In this document: piece after piece, positions 1-7,738 of the stretch
Numbering within the stretch: position 1 is the stretch's first letter
Layout: each line of letters begins with the position of its first letter
Assembly: GCF_001426905.1 (NCBI RefSeq)
Contig: NZ_LMFQ01000020.1
Coordinates: 489,758-553,757 of the forward strand
Length of the DNA: 64,000 nucleotides
DNA from: Caulobacter sp. Root1455
GTDB taxonomy: Bacteria; Pseudomonadota; Alphaproteobacteria; Caulobacterales; Caulobacteraceae
Reading direction: 5' to 3'
Translations under genes and position numbers: made by a program
The notes under the pieces: model-generated
The model's database searches: none
What the model saw: only the letters and a program-made list of their open reading frames with translations
What the model was told of the DNA's origin: nothing

Positions 1-1004
1 AGGACCTTGATCTTGTCGGCGTGGCCGGCCGAGCCGAACTGCACGAAGCGCTCCTGGCAGACCTTGCGCATGGCCTCCTTGGCGGGCTTGAGATAGGCGC
101 GCGGGTCGAACTCGTGCGGCTTCTCGGTCAGGATCTTGCGGATCGCGCCGGTGATGGCCAGGCGGTTGTCGGTGTCGACATTGACCTTGCGAACGCCGTG
201 CTTGATGCCGCGCTGGATCTCCTCGACCGGCACGCCCCAGGTCTGGGGAATGGCGCCGCCGTACTGGTTGATGATGTCCTGCAGATCCTGCGGAACGCTG
301 GAGCTGCCGTGCATCACCAGGTGGGTGTTGGGCAGGCGCTGGTGGATCTCCTCGATCACGTTCATGGCCAGGACGTCGCCGTCCGGCTTGCGCGTGAACT
401 TGTAGGCTCCGTGGCTGGTGCCCATGGCGATGGCCAGGGCGTCGACGCCGGTCCGCTCGACGAACTCGACCGCCTGGTCGGGATCGGTCAGCAGCTCCTC
501 GTGGCTGAGCTTGCCCTCGAAGCCGTGGCCGTCCTCGGCCTCGCCCATGCCGCTCTCGAGCGACCCGAGCACGCCCAGTTCGCCTTCGACCGAGACGCCG
601 CAGGCGTGGGCCATCTCGACCACCTTGCGGGTGACCTCGACGTTGTATTCGTAGGTGGCGGGGGTCTTGGCGTCCTCCATCAGCGAGCCGTCCATCATCA
701 CCGAGGTGAAGCCGTACTGGATCGCCGTGGCGCAGGTGGCCGGGCCGTTGCCGTGGTCCTGGTGCATGCACACCGGGATGTTGGGATAGATCTCGGCCAG
801 GGCGTCGATCATCCGGGCCAGCATGATGTCGTTGGCGTAGCTGCGCGCGCCGCGCGAGGCCTGGATGATGACCGGGGAGTTGACGGCTTCCGCCGCCTCC
901 ATGATCGCCAGGCCCTGCTCCATGTTGTTGATGTTGAAGGCCGGCAGCGCGTAGTCATGCTCCGCCGCATGATCCAGCAACTGTCTTAGCGTGATCCTCG
1001 CCAC
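1..1004 (-). CDS. fba: Class II fructose-bisphosphate aldolase, 3' end cut by window edge
   Basis: Catalyses reversible cleavage of fructose 1,6-bisphosphate to dihydroxyacetone phosphate and glyceraldehyde 3-phosphate in the cytoplasm. The reverse-strand translation begins [12 protein letters not shown] and runs open to the window edge (about 334 codons). It carries metal-binding and active-site stretches of the class II family: [31 protein letters not shown] and [11 protein letters not shown]. The spacing and the long insert before the last motif resemble the Calvin-type subgroup. The start is taken as GTG at 1004 because AGGAGAA lies 7 bases upstream and no ATG fits. It follows pgk and gap on the same strand, so this is a glycolysis/gluconeogenesis cluster, but the 208-base gap holding a palindrome may separate its transcription from pgk. 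Confidence 0.95.
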   Translation of the reverse strand, partial: MARITLRQLLDHAAEHDYALPAFNINNMEQGLAIMEAAEAVNSPVIIQASRGARSYANDIMLARMIDALAEIYPNIPVCMHQDHGNGPATCATAIQYGFTSVMMDGSLMEDAKTPATYEYNVEVTRKVVEMAHACGVSVEGELGVLGSLESGMGEAEDGHGFEGKLSHEELLTDPDQAVEFVERTGVDALAIAMGTSHGAYKFTRKPDGDVLAMNVIEEIHQRLPNTHLVMHGSSSVPQDLQDIINQYGGAIPQTWGVPVEEIQRGIKHGVRKVNVDTDNRLAITGAIRKILTEKPHEFDPRAYLKPAKEAMRKVCQERFVQFGSAGHADKIKV

Positions 1005-1097
1005 GTGGTGTTCTCCTGCAAGCGTGAGTGATTTGGGTCGTTTCTTGTTTTTGGGGCCCGACGCTGATGCGTTCTTTGCCCTGGTCGTGCGTGAAAT

Positions 1098-1185
1098 CCT
1101 CGTCCTTCGACAAGCTCAGGATGAGGATTTCAAGTTGGCGTCGCGTTCAATTCAGCCCTCATCCTGAGCTTGTCGAAGGACGAGG
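1098..1185. repeat. Palindromic repeat, family A, copy 1
   Basis: Two 29-base arms (1098-1126 and 1157-1185) are perfect inverse complements, starting CCTCGTCCTTCGACAAGC. The arms flank a 30-base non-palindromic centre. A second copy with nearly the same arms is at 9119-9205. It lies between pgk (minus) and fba (minus). Confidence 0.9.
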
Positions 1186-1212
1186 GCGAGCCATGAACGC
1201 GGGTATCTCCTC

Positions 1213-2403
1213 CTAGGCTTCCAAGGCTGAGACACCCGGAAGCGTCTTGCCCTCCATCCATTCAAGAAACGCGCCGCCGGCGGTCGAGACGAAGGTGAAA
1301 TCGCCCGATACGCCCGCGTGGTTCAGGGCGGCCACGGTATCACCGCCGCCGGCCACGGCGACGATCTTACCCGATTTAGCGAGTTTCGCGGCGTGTTTTG
1401 CCGCCGAAACCGTCGCTTCGTCGAACGGAGGCACCTCGAAAACGCCCAAAGGACCGTTCCAGATCAGGGTATTGCTCGAATCCATGGCTTCGATCAGCCG
1501 CTGGGCGCTCTTGGGGCCGGCGTCCAGGATCAGGTCGTCGGGCTGGACGTCGGCCAGCTCGCGGGTCTCGGCGTCGACGCCGGGCGCGACCTTCTTGGCC
1601 ACGACCACATCGATCGGCAGCAGCAGTTCGCAGCCCGACTTCTGCGCCGTGGCGATGATCTGGCGGGCGGTGTCGGCCAGGTCCTTCTCGCAGAGCGAGC
1701 CGCCGATGTCGTGGCCCTGGGCGAACAGGAACGTGTTGGCCATGCCGCCGCCGATCGCCAGGCGGTCCAGCTTGGCGACCAGGTTGTTGAGCAGGTCCAG
1801 CTTGGTCGAGACCTTGGAGCCGCCGACGATGCCCAGCACGGGCTTTTTGGGGTTGCCGAGCGCGGCGTCGAGGGCGTCGAGCTCGCGCTGCATGGCCAGG
1901 CCCGGATAGGAGGGCAGGATGCGGGCCAGGGCTTCGGTCGAGGCGTGGGCGCGGTGGGCGGCGCTGAAGGCGTCGTTGACATAGAGGTCGCCGTTGGCGG
2001 CCAGCTGGGCGGCGAAGTCGGGGTCGTTCTTTTCCTCGCCGGCGTGGAAGCGGACGTTCTCAAGCAGGGCGACGCCGCCGTTCTCCATGGCGTTGACCAC
2101 CTCGGCGGCCGCCGGGCCGACGCAGTCGCTGGCGAAGGCCACCTCCTGCTCCAGCAGCTTGCCCAGCGGCTCGGCGACGAAGGCCAGGCTCATCTCGGGC
2201 ACGACCTTGCCCTTGGGGCGGTCGAAGTGGGCCAGCAGGATGACCTTGGCGCCCTTGGTCGACAGGTAGTGGATGGTCGGCAGGGCCGCGCGCAGGCGGG
2301 TGTCGTCGGTGATCGCTCCGCCGTCGACGGGCACGTTGAAGTCCACCCGGACCAGGGCGCGCTTGCCGGCGAGATCGGCGGTGTCGAGGGTGCGGAAGGG
2401 CAT
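1213..2403 (-). CDS. pgk: Phosphoglycerate kinase
   Basis: Transfers the acyl phosphate of 1,3-bisphosphoglycerate to ADP in glycolysis; cytoplasmic. The 396-residue length is normal for bacterial PGK. The N-terminal signature [11 protein letters not shown] is at about residues 18-28. The nucleotide-binding C-terminal half has [20 protein letters not shown] and [11 protein letters not shown], followed by the conserved tail [15 protein letters not shown]. It is the last gene of gap - small membrane protein - pgk, 33 bases after the preceding gene, so probably cotranscribed. ATG at 2403 is the only start that keeps the whole N-terminal domain. Confidence 0.98.
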   Translation of the reverse strand: MPFRTLDTADLAGKRALVRVDFNVPVDGGAITDDTRLRAALPTIHYLSTKGAKVILLAHFDRPKGKVVPEMSLAFVAEPLGKLLEQEVAFASDCVGPAAAEVVNAMENGGVALLENVRFHAGEEKNDPDFAAQLAANGDLYVNDAFSAAHRAHASTEALARILPSYPGLAMQRELDALDAALGNPKKPVLGIVGGSKVSTKLDLLNNLVAKLDRLAIGGGMANTFLFAQGHDIGGSLCEKDLADTARQIIATAQKSGCELLLPIDVVVAKKVAPGVDAETRELADVQPDDLILDAGPKSAQRLIEAMDSSNTLIWNGPLGVFEVPPFDEATVSAAKHAAKLAKSGKIVAVAGGGDTVAALNHAGVSGDFTFVSTAGGAFLEWMEGKTLPGVSALEA

Positions 2404-2436
2404 GGGTTTTCTCAGTGGTTAGAGGAGGCCCGGTGC

Positions 2437-2772
2437 TCAAAGCACGCGGTAGAGTTCGGCGGTAGGATTGGTCTGCGGCCGCGCGAACAAGCCCGGCAAG
2501 AACATCGCGCCAGTGATCACGCCGGCCACGACGAAGTGCGCCAGGCGCGCCTTCCCCCGGTGGACAAGCCCGATCCAGATCAGGGCGGCCAACCAGAGAG
2601 CGGAGAAAGCGATGAGCAGGAGAAGGTCGATGCCCGAAGGCGTGAGCCAGGGCCCCTTCAGCAAGGGCAGAACGAACGGGAGTGCGATCAAGGTTGGGCC
2701 GCCGACAAAGGCGCCCAACCAGATCAGGCCGGTCGCGGCCCAGAGCAGGATTTGCTTGGGCCGCGCCGTCAT
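2437..2772 (-). CDS. Small membrane protein between gap and pgk
   Basis: This 111-residue protein is not matched to any family by eye. It has three hydrophobic segments at about residues 8-37, 48-70 and 79-95, separated by short basic loops (HRGKAR), so it is probably an inner-membrane protein. Its ATG overlaps the gap stop codon (TGATG at 2774-2770), which suggests translational coupling. It is also tightly spaced to pgk. The position inside a glycolytic operon may mean linked expression rather than linked function. Confidence 0.75.
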   Translation of the reverse strand: MTARPKQILLWAATGLIWLGAFVGGPTLIALPFVLPLLKGPWLTPSGIDLLLLIAFSALWLAALIWIGLVHRGKARLAHFVVAGVITGAMFLPGLFARPQTNPTAELYRVL

Positions 2773-3779
2773 CAGAGGAACTTCGCCATCACCAGGGCCG
2801 TGTCGGCCATGCGGGTCGCGAAGCCCCATTCGTTGTCGTACCAGCTGAGCACGCGGACCAGCTTGCCCTCGATGACCTGGGTCTGGGGCAGGGCGGCCGT
2901 CGAGCTGGCGGCGATGTGGTTCAGGTCCGACGAGACCAACGGCTCGGTGGTGGTGAACAGCACGCCGTTCATGTCGCCGTCGGCGGCGGCCTTCAGGGCG
3001 GCGTTGACCTCGTCGACCGTGGTGTCGCGCGAGGGCACGACCTTCAGGTCGATGACCGAGACGTTCGGGGTCGGGACGCGGATGGACGAGCCGTCCAGCT
3101 TGCCCTTCAGGGCCGGCAGCACCAGACCCAGGGCCTTGGCGGCGCCGGTCGAGGTCGGGATCATGCTCAGGGCCGCGGCGCGGGCGCGGTAGAGGTCCTT
3201 GTGCATGGTGTCCAGCGTCGGCTGGTCGCCGGTGTAGCTGTGGATCGTGGTCATGTAGCCACGCTCGATGCCGACCAGGTCGTGCAGCACCTTGGCCACC
3301 GGGGCCAGGGCGTTGGTGGTGCACGAGCCGTTGGAGACGACGATGTCGTCGGCGGTCAGGGTCTCGTGGTTGACCTTGTAGACGATGGTCTTGTCGGCGC
3401 CGTCGGCCGGGGCCGAGACCAGCACGCGCTTGGCGCCGGCCTTCAGGTGCAGGGCGGCCTTGTCGCGGGCGGTGAAGATGCCGGTGCACTCGAACGCGAT
3501 GTCGACGTTCAGGTCCTTGTGCGGCAGCTCCTCGGGATTGCGGATCGCCGTGACCTTGATCTTGCCCAGGCCGACGTCGATCCAGTCCTCGCCCGAGGTG
3601 ACGACGCCGGGGAAGCGGCCATGGACGCTGTCGTAGCGCAGCAGGTGGGCGTTGGTCTCGACCGGGCCCAGGTCGTTGATGGCGACGACCTCGATGTCGC
3701 GGCGCGCGTGCTCGGCGATGGAACGCAGGACGAGACGTCCGATCCGGCCGAAGCCGTTGATGGCGACGCGAATGGCCAT
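2772..3779 (-). CDS. gap: Glyceraldehyde-3-phosphate dehydrogenase, type I
   Basis: Oxidises glyceraldehyde 3-phosphate to 1,3-bisphosphoglycerate with NAD(P) and phosphate; cytoplasmic. It is 335 residues, normal length. The Rossmann motif INGFGRIGR is at residues 7-15. The active-site stretch SNGSCTTNALAP carries the catalytic cysteine at residue 153. SWYDNEWGF lies near the C-terminus. The start ATG at 3779 has AGGAGAAAG upstream. It is the first gene of the gap - membrane protein - pgk operon and is divergent from zauP-zapA. Confidence 0.98.
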   Translation of the reverse strand: MAIRVAINGFGRIGRLVLRSIAEHARRDIEVVAINDLGPVETNAHLLRYDSVHGRFPGVVTSGEDWIDVGLGKIKVTAIRNPEELPHKDLNVDIAFECTGIFTARDKAALHLKAGAKRVLVSAPADGADKTIVYKVNHETLTADDIVVSNGSCTTNALAPVAKVLHDLVGIERGYMTTIHSYTGDQPTLDTMHKDLYRARAAALSMIPTSTGAAKALGLVLPALKGKLDGSSIRVPTPNVSVIDLKVVPSRDTTVDEVNAALKAAADGDMNGVLFTTTEPLVSSDLNHIAASSTAALPQTQVIEGKLVRVLSWYDNEWGFATRMADTALVMAKFL

Positions 3780-3840
3780 GAGGTCTTTCTCCTAACGAGC
3801 GTCCGGTCCAGGCGACCGACGTTACCTTGATTTTGCAGCG

Positions 3841-3869
3841 CGTTTTGCGGTGCGGGGCGGGGAAGTCAA
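3841..3869 (-). promoter_or_regulatory. Candidate gap-pgk promoter
   Basis: On the reverse strand TTGACT (3869-3864) is followed after 17 bases by AAAACG (3846-3841), about 60 bases upstream of the gap start. The -35 box is good and the -10 box is poor. This is the best match in the gap/zauP divergent region. Confidence 0.25.
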
Positions 3870-3999
3870 CCCCAAGAAACCTCCGCGAGCGCTCACATTG
3901 GATGACCTATTGTTATCCGCGCCGTTTCATCGCCCAATTGTCGCCATGGCGGGTGGCGAAGCGGACGGCAGTCTATATGTTGCGCCGCATGATTGGACG

Positions 4000-4437
4000 A
4001 TGCCGATGACCCCGGGCGAAGGGAACGCTCTCGAGCTGGCCGCGCGACGCCTTGAGCGCGCCGTCAGCCAGCTGGAACAGAAGATCACGGCCGAGCGCAC
4101 CGCGCGTCTGGCCGCGTTCTCGGCCGCCGCTTCCGCGGCGTCGTCGGGCGCCGCGCCCGGCGATCCCGGCCTGTTCGATGTCGAGGCCGAGTCCAAGGCC
4201 GCGCGCCTGGTCGCCGACCTCGAGGCCGCGCGGGCCCGCGAGAAGGCTCTCGAGGAGGCCGGCGAGCAGGCTTCCGAGGCCCTGGGCCGCGCCATCGCCG
4301 AGATCCGCGCCGCCCTGGGCGACGAAAGCCTGATCACCGAAGGCGTGCACGACGAAGAGGAAGACCTCGGCGACGAGGGGCCCGAAGCCGGCGACCTGTT
4401 CGACTTAGATGACGGCGTGACGGAAAGGGAGGCCTGA
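4000..4437 (+). CDS. zauP: ZauP-like coiled-coil protein, partner of ZapA
   Basis: This 145-residue protein is rich in Ala, Glu and Arg. It has a long predicted helix or coiled coil (about residues 10-35 and 65-110) and an acidic tail (EEEDLGDEGPEAGDLFDLDD). In Caulobacter the gene directly upstream of zapA encodes ZauP, a coiled-coil protein that works with ZapA to focus the FtsZ ring. Position, size and composition fit that gene; the identification rests mainly on context. ATG 4000 is taken as start; ATG 4006 is equally possible because neither has a clear ribosome-binding site. The frame is open further upstream but that part looks non-coding. Only 3 bases separate its stop from zapA, so the two are an operon. 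Confidence 0.75.
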   Translation: MPMTPGEGNALELAARRLERAVSQLEQKITAERTARLAAFSAAASAASSGAAPGDPGLFDVEAESKAARLVADLEAARAREKALEEAGEQASEALGRAIAEIRAALGDESLITEGVHDEEEDLGDEGPEAGDLFDLDDGVTEREA

Positions 4438-4440
4438 TCC

Positions 4441-4767
4441 ATGGCCCAACTGACCATCCAGGTGAACGGCCGGCCCTACACCGTCGGCTGCGAGGACGGG
4501 CAGGAAGCCCACCTGCTGGAAATCGCCCGCCTGTTCGACCGCCAGGTCCGCCAGGTCAGCCAGGACGTCGGCCAGCTGGGCGAGACGCGCCTGTTCCTGA
4601 TGGGCGCCCTGCTGCTGGCCGACGAGCTGTCGGACCTGAAGCTGCGCCTGGCCCACGCCCAGTCCGAACTGGCCCGCCTGCAGACCGAACAGACCCGCGT
4701 CGAGATCCGGGCGATCAAGGCCCTGGACGCCGCCTCCGAGAAGATCGAGGCGCTGGTTCAGGGGTAG
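4441..4767 (+). CDS. zapA: Cell division protein ZapA
   Basis: ZapA binds and crosslinks FtsZ filaments at the division site. The 108-residue protein opens with the typical fold start AQLTIQVNGRPYTVGCEDGQE. It has a globular head to about residue 45 and then a long helix (LADELSDLKLRLAHAQSELARLQTE) that forms the dimerising coiled coil. It is coupled to zauP. In many proteobacteria zapA is followed by 6S RNA and 5-formyltetrahydrofolate cyclo-ligase. Here those two are present but pushed 2 kb downstream by the aminotransferase/MarR pair. Confidence 0.95.
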   Translation: MAQLTIQVNGRPYTVGCEDGQEAHLLEIARLFDRQVRQVSQDVGQLGETRLFLMGALLLADELSDLKLRLAHAQSELARLQTEQTRVEIRAIKALDAASEKIEALVQG

Positions 4768-4802
4768 GGGCGTTCGCGCTCCTTCTCAAACCCCCTGACC
4801 AC

Positions 4803-4931
4803 CGTCATCCCGGGCCTTGTGCCCGGGACCCCTCTGTCCGTCGCAGGTGCGGAGGGGTGGCGCGCCAGCGCGCCATTTCGCTTCACCGTCAGCTGAGCCA
4901 GAGGCCCCGGGCACAAGGCCCGGGATGACGG
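4803..4931. repeat. Palindromic repeat, family B, copy 1
   Basis: The left arm CCGTCATCCCGGGCCTTGTG pairs with the right end CACAAGGCCCGGGATGACGG. The interior includes a second small palindrome GGCGCGCCAGCGCGCC. Another full copy is at 18866-18993 and a minimal copy at 27111-27141. It lies between convergent zapA and the aminotransferase gene, where it could terminate both transcripts. Confidence 0.9.
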
Positions 4932-4951
4932 TGCTTTGAGGCGGTGAGCGC

Positions 4952-6082
4952 TCAGCCCATCTCCCGCAACACCGCCGCGATCACCGCCAGCCCGCGCTCG
5001 GCCGCCTCCGGCTCGGCCAGGCTGAAGTTCAGGCGGATCGTCGAACTGGCGCCGCCCTCGGCCAGGAAGTGGCTTCCGGGCGTGAACAGCACGCCGCGCT
5101 CGACGCAGCGCTTCAGCAGCGCCTCGACGTCGATCCCGTCCTCCAGGGTCAGCCAGAAGAACAGCCCGCCCGGCGGCAGCGACCACGACGCCCTGTTGCC
5201 CAGATGCCGCGTCAGGGCGTCGGCGAAGGCGTCGCGCTTGTTGCGATAGAGGGCGGTGACCTGGTCCATCCGCTCGGCCCGCCCCGGATCGTTCAGATAT
5301 TGCAGCACCATCCACTGGCTCAGTCGGTTGGTGTGCAGGTCGGCCGCCTGCTTCAGCTGGACCAGCAGCGGGAACAGGTCGGGCGAGGCGGTCAGGTAGC
5401 CCAGTCGCAGGCCCGGGGCGACGGTCTTGGAGAACGAGCCCTGATAGATCCACGAGCCGCCCGTCATGCCGGCGCAGACCGGCGTGCGGTCGGAGGGCTC
5501 ATAGACCAGGTCGCGGTAGGGATCGTCCTCGAACAGGATCACGTCGTGGGCCTGGCAGGCCCGGGCCATGGCCCGGCGTTCGGCGGCGGTCCAGCAGTGG
5601 CCGGACGGGTTCTGGAAGGTGGGGATGACGTAAGCCATCGCGGGCGGCGCCTCGGCCCAGCCGGCCCCGGGGGCGCTTCTGTCGATGATCTCGAACCGGG
5701 CGCCGTAGAAGCGGAACACCTGCAGGGCGGCCAGATAGGCCGGCGACTCGACGGCCAGGGTGGTTCCGGCGTCGACCACCAGCTTGGCGGCCAGGTCGAT
5801 GCCCTGCTGCGAGCCGGACAGCACCATCACCCGGTCGGGCGCGGTGTCCAGGCCCAGGGCGGCCAGGTCCTCGGCGATCCTGGCGCGCAAGGCCGGCTCG
5901 CCCTCGGTGGGGCCGTACTGCAGCAGGTCGCGCGGCGGCGGGGGCAGGTCCAGCCCCGCGAAGGTCTCGGGCGAGGGCAGGCCGCCGGCGAACGAGATCA
6001 TGCCCGGGCGCTGCGACACGTTGAGCATGTCGCGCACCGGCGAGGGCTTGATGTCCGCACTCCGCATCGACAGACGCGCCAT
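4952..6082 (-). CDS. PLP-dependent aminotransferase, class I/II
   Basis: This 376-residue fold-type I aminotransferase resembles the 2-aminoadipate/kynurenine aminotransferase branch and the catalytic half of MocR regulators, without their DNA-binding domain. It has the early PGMISFAGGLPSPETF motif, LSGSQQGIDLAAK, the Asn region PTFQNPSGH, the FEDDPYRDL aspartate region and the PLP lysine in QGSFSKTVAPGLRLGYL. The substrate cannot be told from sequence. It is divergent from a MarR regulator with twin operator-like sites in between, so it is probably the target of that regulator. Confidence 0.9.
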   Translation of the reverse strand: MARLSMRSADIKPSPVRDMLNVSQRPGMISFAGGLPSPETFAGLDLPPPPRDLLQYGPTEGEPALRARIAEDLAALGLDTAPDRVMVLSGSQQGIDLAAKLVVDAGTTLAVESPAYLAALQVFRFYGARFEIIDRSAPGAGWAEAPPAMAYVIPTFQNPSGHCWTAAERRAMARACQAHDVILFEDDPYRDLVYEPSDRTPVCAGMTGGSWIYQGSFSKTVAPGLRLGYLTASPDLFPLLVQLKQAADLHTNRLSQWMVLQYLNDPGRAERMDQVTALYRNKRDAFADALTRHLGNRASWSLPPGGLFFWLTLEDGIDVEALLKRCVERGVLFTPGSHFLAEGGASSTIRLNFSLAEPEAAERGLAVIAAVLREMG

Positions 6083-6103
6083 CGCCGTCCTCTCCCCAAC
6101 AGC

Positions 6104-6118
6104 GTCAATGATCTTGAC
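6104..6118. promoter_or_regulatory. Operator-like inverted repeat 1
   Basis: GTCAA-TGATC-TTGAC is a perfect 5-bp inverted repeat with a 5-base spacer. An identical arrangement recurs 48 bases downstream. It lies 22 bases upstream of the aminotransferase start, where bound MarR-family protein would block that promoter. Confidence 0.55.
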
Positions 6119-6151
6119 CTATCGACACCATGAGGCGGCGGCGCCTATTGT

Positions 6152-6166
6152 GTCAATATGGTTGAC
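6152..6166. promoter_or_regulatory. Operator-like inverted repeat 2, overlapping MarR start
   Basis: GTCAA-TATGG-TTGAC has the same half-sites and spacer length as the site at 6104-6118. It covers the ATG of the MarR gene (6158-6160). It also lies within ATTGTGTCAAT (6147-6157). This fits autoregulation by the divergent MarR protein. Confidence 0.55.
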
Positions 6167-6598
6167 CTGGATAATCCTGCCCCGACGGACGATCTTCACG
6201 CCGAGATCGAGCAATTCTATTTCGCCTATCGCGGCTTTACCGACCGTGCTGACCGAATTCTGGACAAGCGTGGCCTGGGCCGGGTGCATCACCGCATCCT
6301 GTATTTCATCGGCCGCCGGCCGGACGTCTCGGTGCGCGGCCTGCTCGACCTGCTGGCCGTCAGCAAGCAGGCCCTGAACGCGCCCCTGCGCCAGCTGATG
6401 GAGATGGGCCTGGTGGGCGCCGAGGCCGGCGCCCAGGACCGCCGGGTCAAGAATCTGCGCCTGACGTCCCAGGGCCGGAAGCTGGAAGCCGAACTCACCG
6501 AAGCCCAGACGCGGCATTTGCGGGCGGCGTTCGACCGGGCGGGGGCGGAGGCGCAGCGGGGGTGGAGCGCGGTGATGGGGGAACTGGTGAAGGGTTAG
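6158..6598 (+). CDS. MarR-family winged-helix transcriptional regulator
   Basis: A 146-residue DNA-binding protein. A dimerisation helix (EIEQFYFAYRGFTDRADRIL) is followed by a winged helix-turn-helix at about residues 45-110: VRGLLDLLAVSKQALNAPLRQLMEMGLV, then the wing DRRVKNLRLTSQGRKLEAEL. It is divergent from the aminotransferase gene with 75 bases between the starts. The two GTCAA-N5-TTGAC sites there suggest it controls both itself and the aminotransferase. Ligand unknown. Confidence 0.92.
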   Translation: MVDLDNPAPTDDLHAEIEQFYFAYRGFTDRADRILDKRGLGRVHHRILYFIGRRPDVSVRGLLDLLAVSKQALNAPLRQLMEMGLVGAEAGAQDRRVKNLRLTSQGRKLEAELTEAQTRHLRAAFDRAGAEAQRGWSAVMGELVKG

Positions 6599-6607
6599 CG
6601 GCCCACC

Positions 6608-6740
6608 CACTTGCCCCCACCTGGCGGCTTCGCCGCCTGTCCGCCCCCATAGGGGGCGGAGGACGCGCACCGCGCTGGCGGCGGCACCTCTTCCCCCTGT
6701 GGGGGAAGACGACCGCGAAGCGGTCCGTAGGGGGCAAGTG
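6608..6740. repeat. Palindromic repeat, family F, copy 1
   Basis: The outer arms CACTTGCCCCC and GGGGGCAAGTG enclose smaller inverted repeats (GGCGGCTTCGCCGCC and CTTCCCCCTGTGGGGGAAG). Related copies are at 29341-29458 and 54782-54868. It lies between the MarR gene and the 6S RNA. Confidence 0.88.
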
Positions 6741-6789
6741 CGACAACACCCCACTGGTATTGCGGGCCCCGAACGCCTATCTTCTCCAA

Positions 6790-6960
6790 CGGCGGGTCAG
6801 CTGTGGCCCTCGTCGAAGATTTCTATTCCCAGGGACCTTAATCTCTCTATCGGGATCTGTTCCCTCCCGTGGCCGTGGCTGCGGGAACACGGAGCCCACC
6901 TGTAACAAACAGGTTCGAGTGGATTGAAACGTCTTCACGGTTCTTCACGGCGCCGCCACC
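6790..6960 (+). ncRNA. ssrS: 6S RNA
   Basis: 6S RNA binds sigma-70 RNA polymerase holoenzyme in stationary phase. The call rests on position (in the zapA to 5-FCL interval, the usual site) and on sequence. The region has the purine/pyrimidine-rich ATCTGTTCCCTCC bubble side and GCGGGAACACGGAGCC opposite it, then CACCTGTAACAAACAGGTTC, which parallels the 3' hairpin of the E. coli RNA. The closing stem pairs GGCGG (6791-6795) with CCGCC (6953-6957), and GAAGA with TCTTC inside it. A -10-like TATCTT at 6778-6783 predicts a start near 6790. Ends are approximate. Confidence 0.7.
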
Positions 6961-7006
6961 TTCCCCCATTCTGATGCGATCCAGCGTTCCGACGCGTGAG
7001 ATCCGC

Positions 7007-7117
7007 ATGCGAAAGACCAAGGCCCTGATCGGCAGCGCCCTGTTCCTGGTCGTCGCCCCCGGCGTGGTGGCGGGGCTGGTTCCCTGGCTGCTGACCGGCT
7101 GGCGGTTCGCCGCCTGA
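7007..7117 (+). pseudogene. N-terminal remnant of a membrane methyltransferase-family gene
   Basis: This 36-codon reading frame encodes MRKTKALIGSALFLVVAPG followed by a second hydrophobic stretch ending LLTGWRFAA and a TGA stop. It resembles the first transmembrane segment of NnrU/isoprenylcysteine-methyltransferase-like proteins, which continue for another 150 residues or more. Nothing of the rest is present before the next gene 16 bases on. It is most likely a truncated remnant. A genuine single-span small protein cannot be excluded. Confidence 0.5.
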
Positions 7118-7133
7118 AATGGCAGGAGAGGCC

Positions 7134-7733
7134 ATGGTCATCGCCGATCCCGCCGCCGCCAAGATCGCCCTGCGGATGTTCGTCCGCAACCGCCGCAAGG
7201 AACTGGCCCTGGAGCATCCCGAGGCCGGCTGGATGGTCGTCGACGTCGCCCGCGAACCCCTGGCCGCGCGCTTCCCGGAGCCGGCCGGCAAGGTCGCGGC
7301 CGTCTATTTCGGCCTGGGCTCGGAGGTCGAGACCCGTCCCCTGGCCGACTGGCTGCTGGAGCAGGGCTGGACCCTGGCCCTGCCCAGCGTCGAGGATGAG
7401 GACGGCCACATGGTCTTCCGCCGGTGGACGCCCGGCGACCCGCTGGTCCACGACCAGATCGGCCTGAACGCCCCCGACCCGTCGAGCCCGATGCTGGAGC
7501 CGGACCTGGTGGTCGCGCCCCTGCTGGCCTTCGACCGCCAGGGACGGCGCCTGGGCCAGGGCGGCGGCTACTACGATCGGGCGCTGGCGGCGCTGCGGAC
7601 CCGCCGGCCGGTGTTCATGCTGGGCCTGGCCTATGTGGGACAGGAGACACAGGGGCTGCCCGATGAGCCTCACGACCAACGATTGGACGCCATCCTGACG
7701 GAAAGCGAGTATATCGCCGTCCAAGAGGACTGA
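7134..7733 (+). CDS. 5-formyltetrahydrofolate cyclo-ligase
   Basis: Converts 5-formyltetrahydrofolate to 5,10-methenyltetrahydrofolate with ATP; cytoplasmic one-carbon metabolism. The protein is 199 residues from ATG 7134, which has AGGAG 6 bases upstream. An in-frame ATG at 7119 would add five residues but lacks a ribosome-binding site. The diagnostic C-terminal motif LGQGGGYYDRAL is at about residues 141-152, with DLVVAPLLAFD just before and LPDEPHDQRLDAILTE after. Linkage with 6S RNA is conserved in many proteobacteria. It is followed after 5 bases by the ymdB-like gene. Confidence 0.93.
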   Translation: MVIADPAAAKIALRMFVRNRRKELALEHPEAGWMVVDVAREPLAARFPEPAGKVAAVYFGLGSEVETRPLADWLLEQGWTLALPSVEDEDGHMVFRRWTPGDPLVHDQIGLNAPDPSSPMLEPDLVVAPLLAFDRQGRRLGQGGGYYDRALAALRTRRPVFMLGLAYVGQETQGLPDEPHDQRLDAILTESEYIAVQED

Positions 7734-7738
7734 AATTC

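Noticed and set aside
1318..3192. A 624-codon plus-strand frame opposite pgk and gap
   Set aside because: Composition (Gln/Gly/Arg/Val-rich) is typical of antisense frames and the opposite strand encodes clear PGK and GAPDH.
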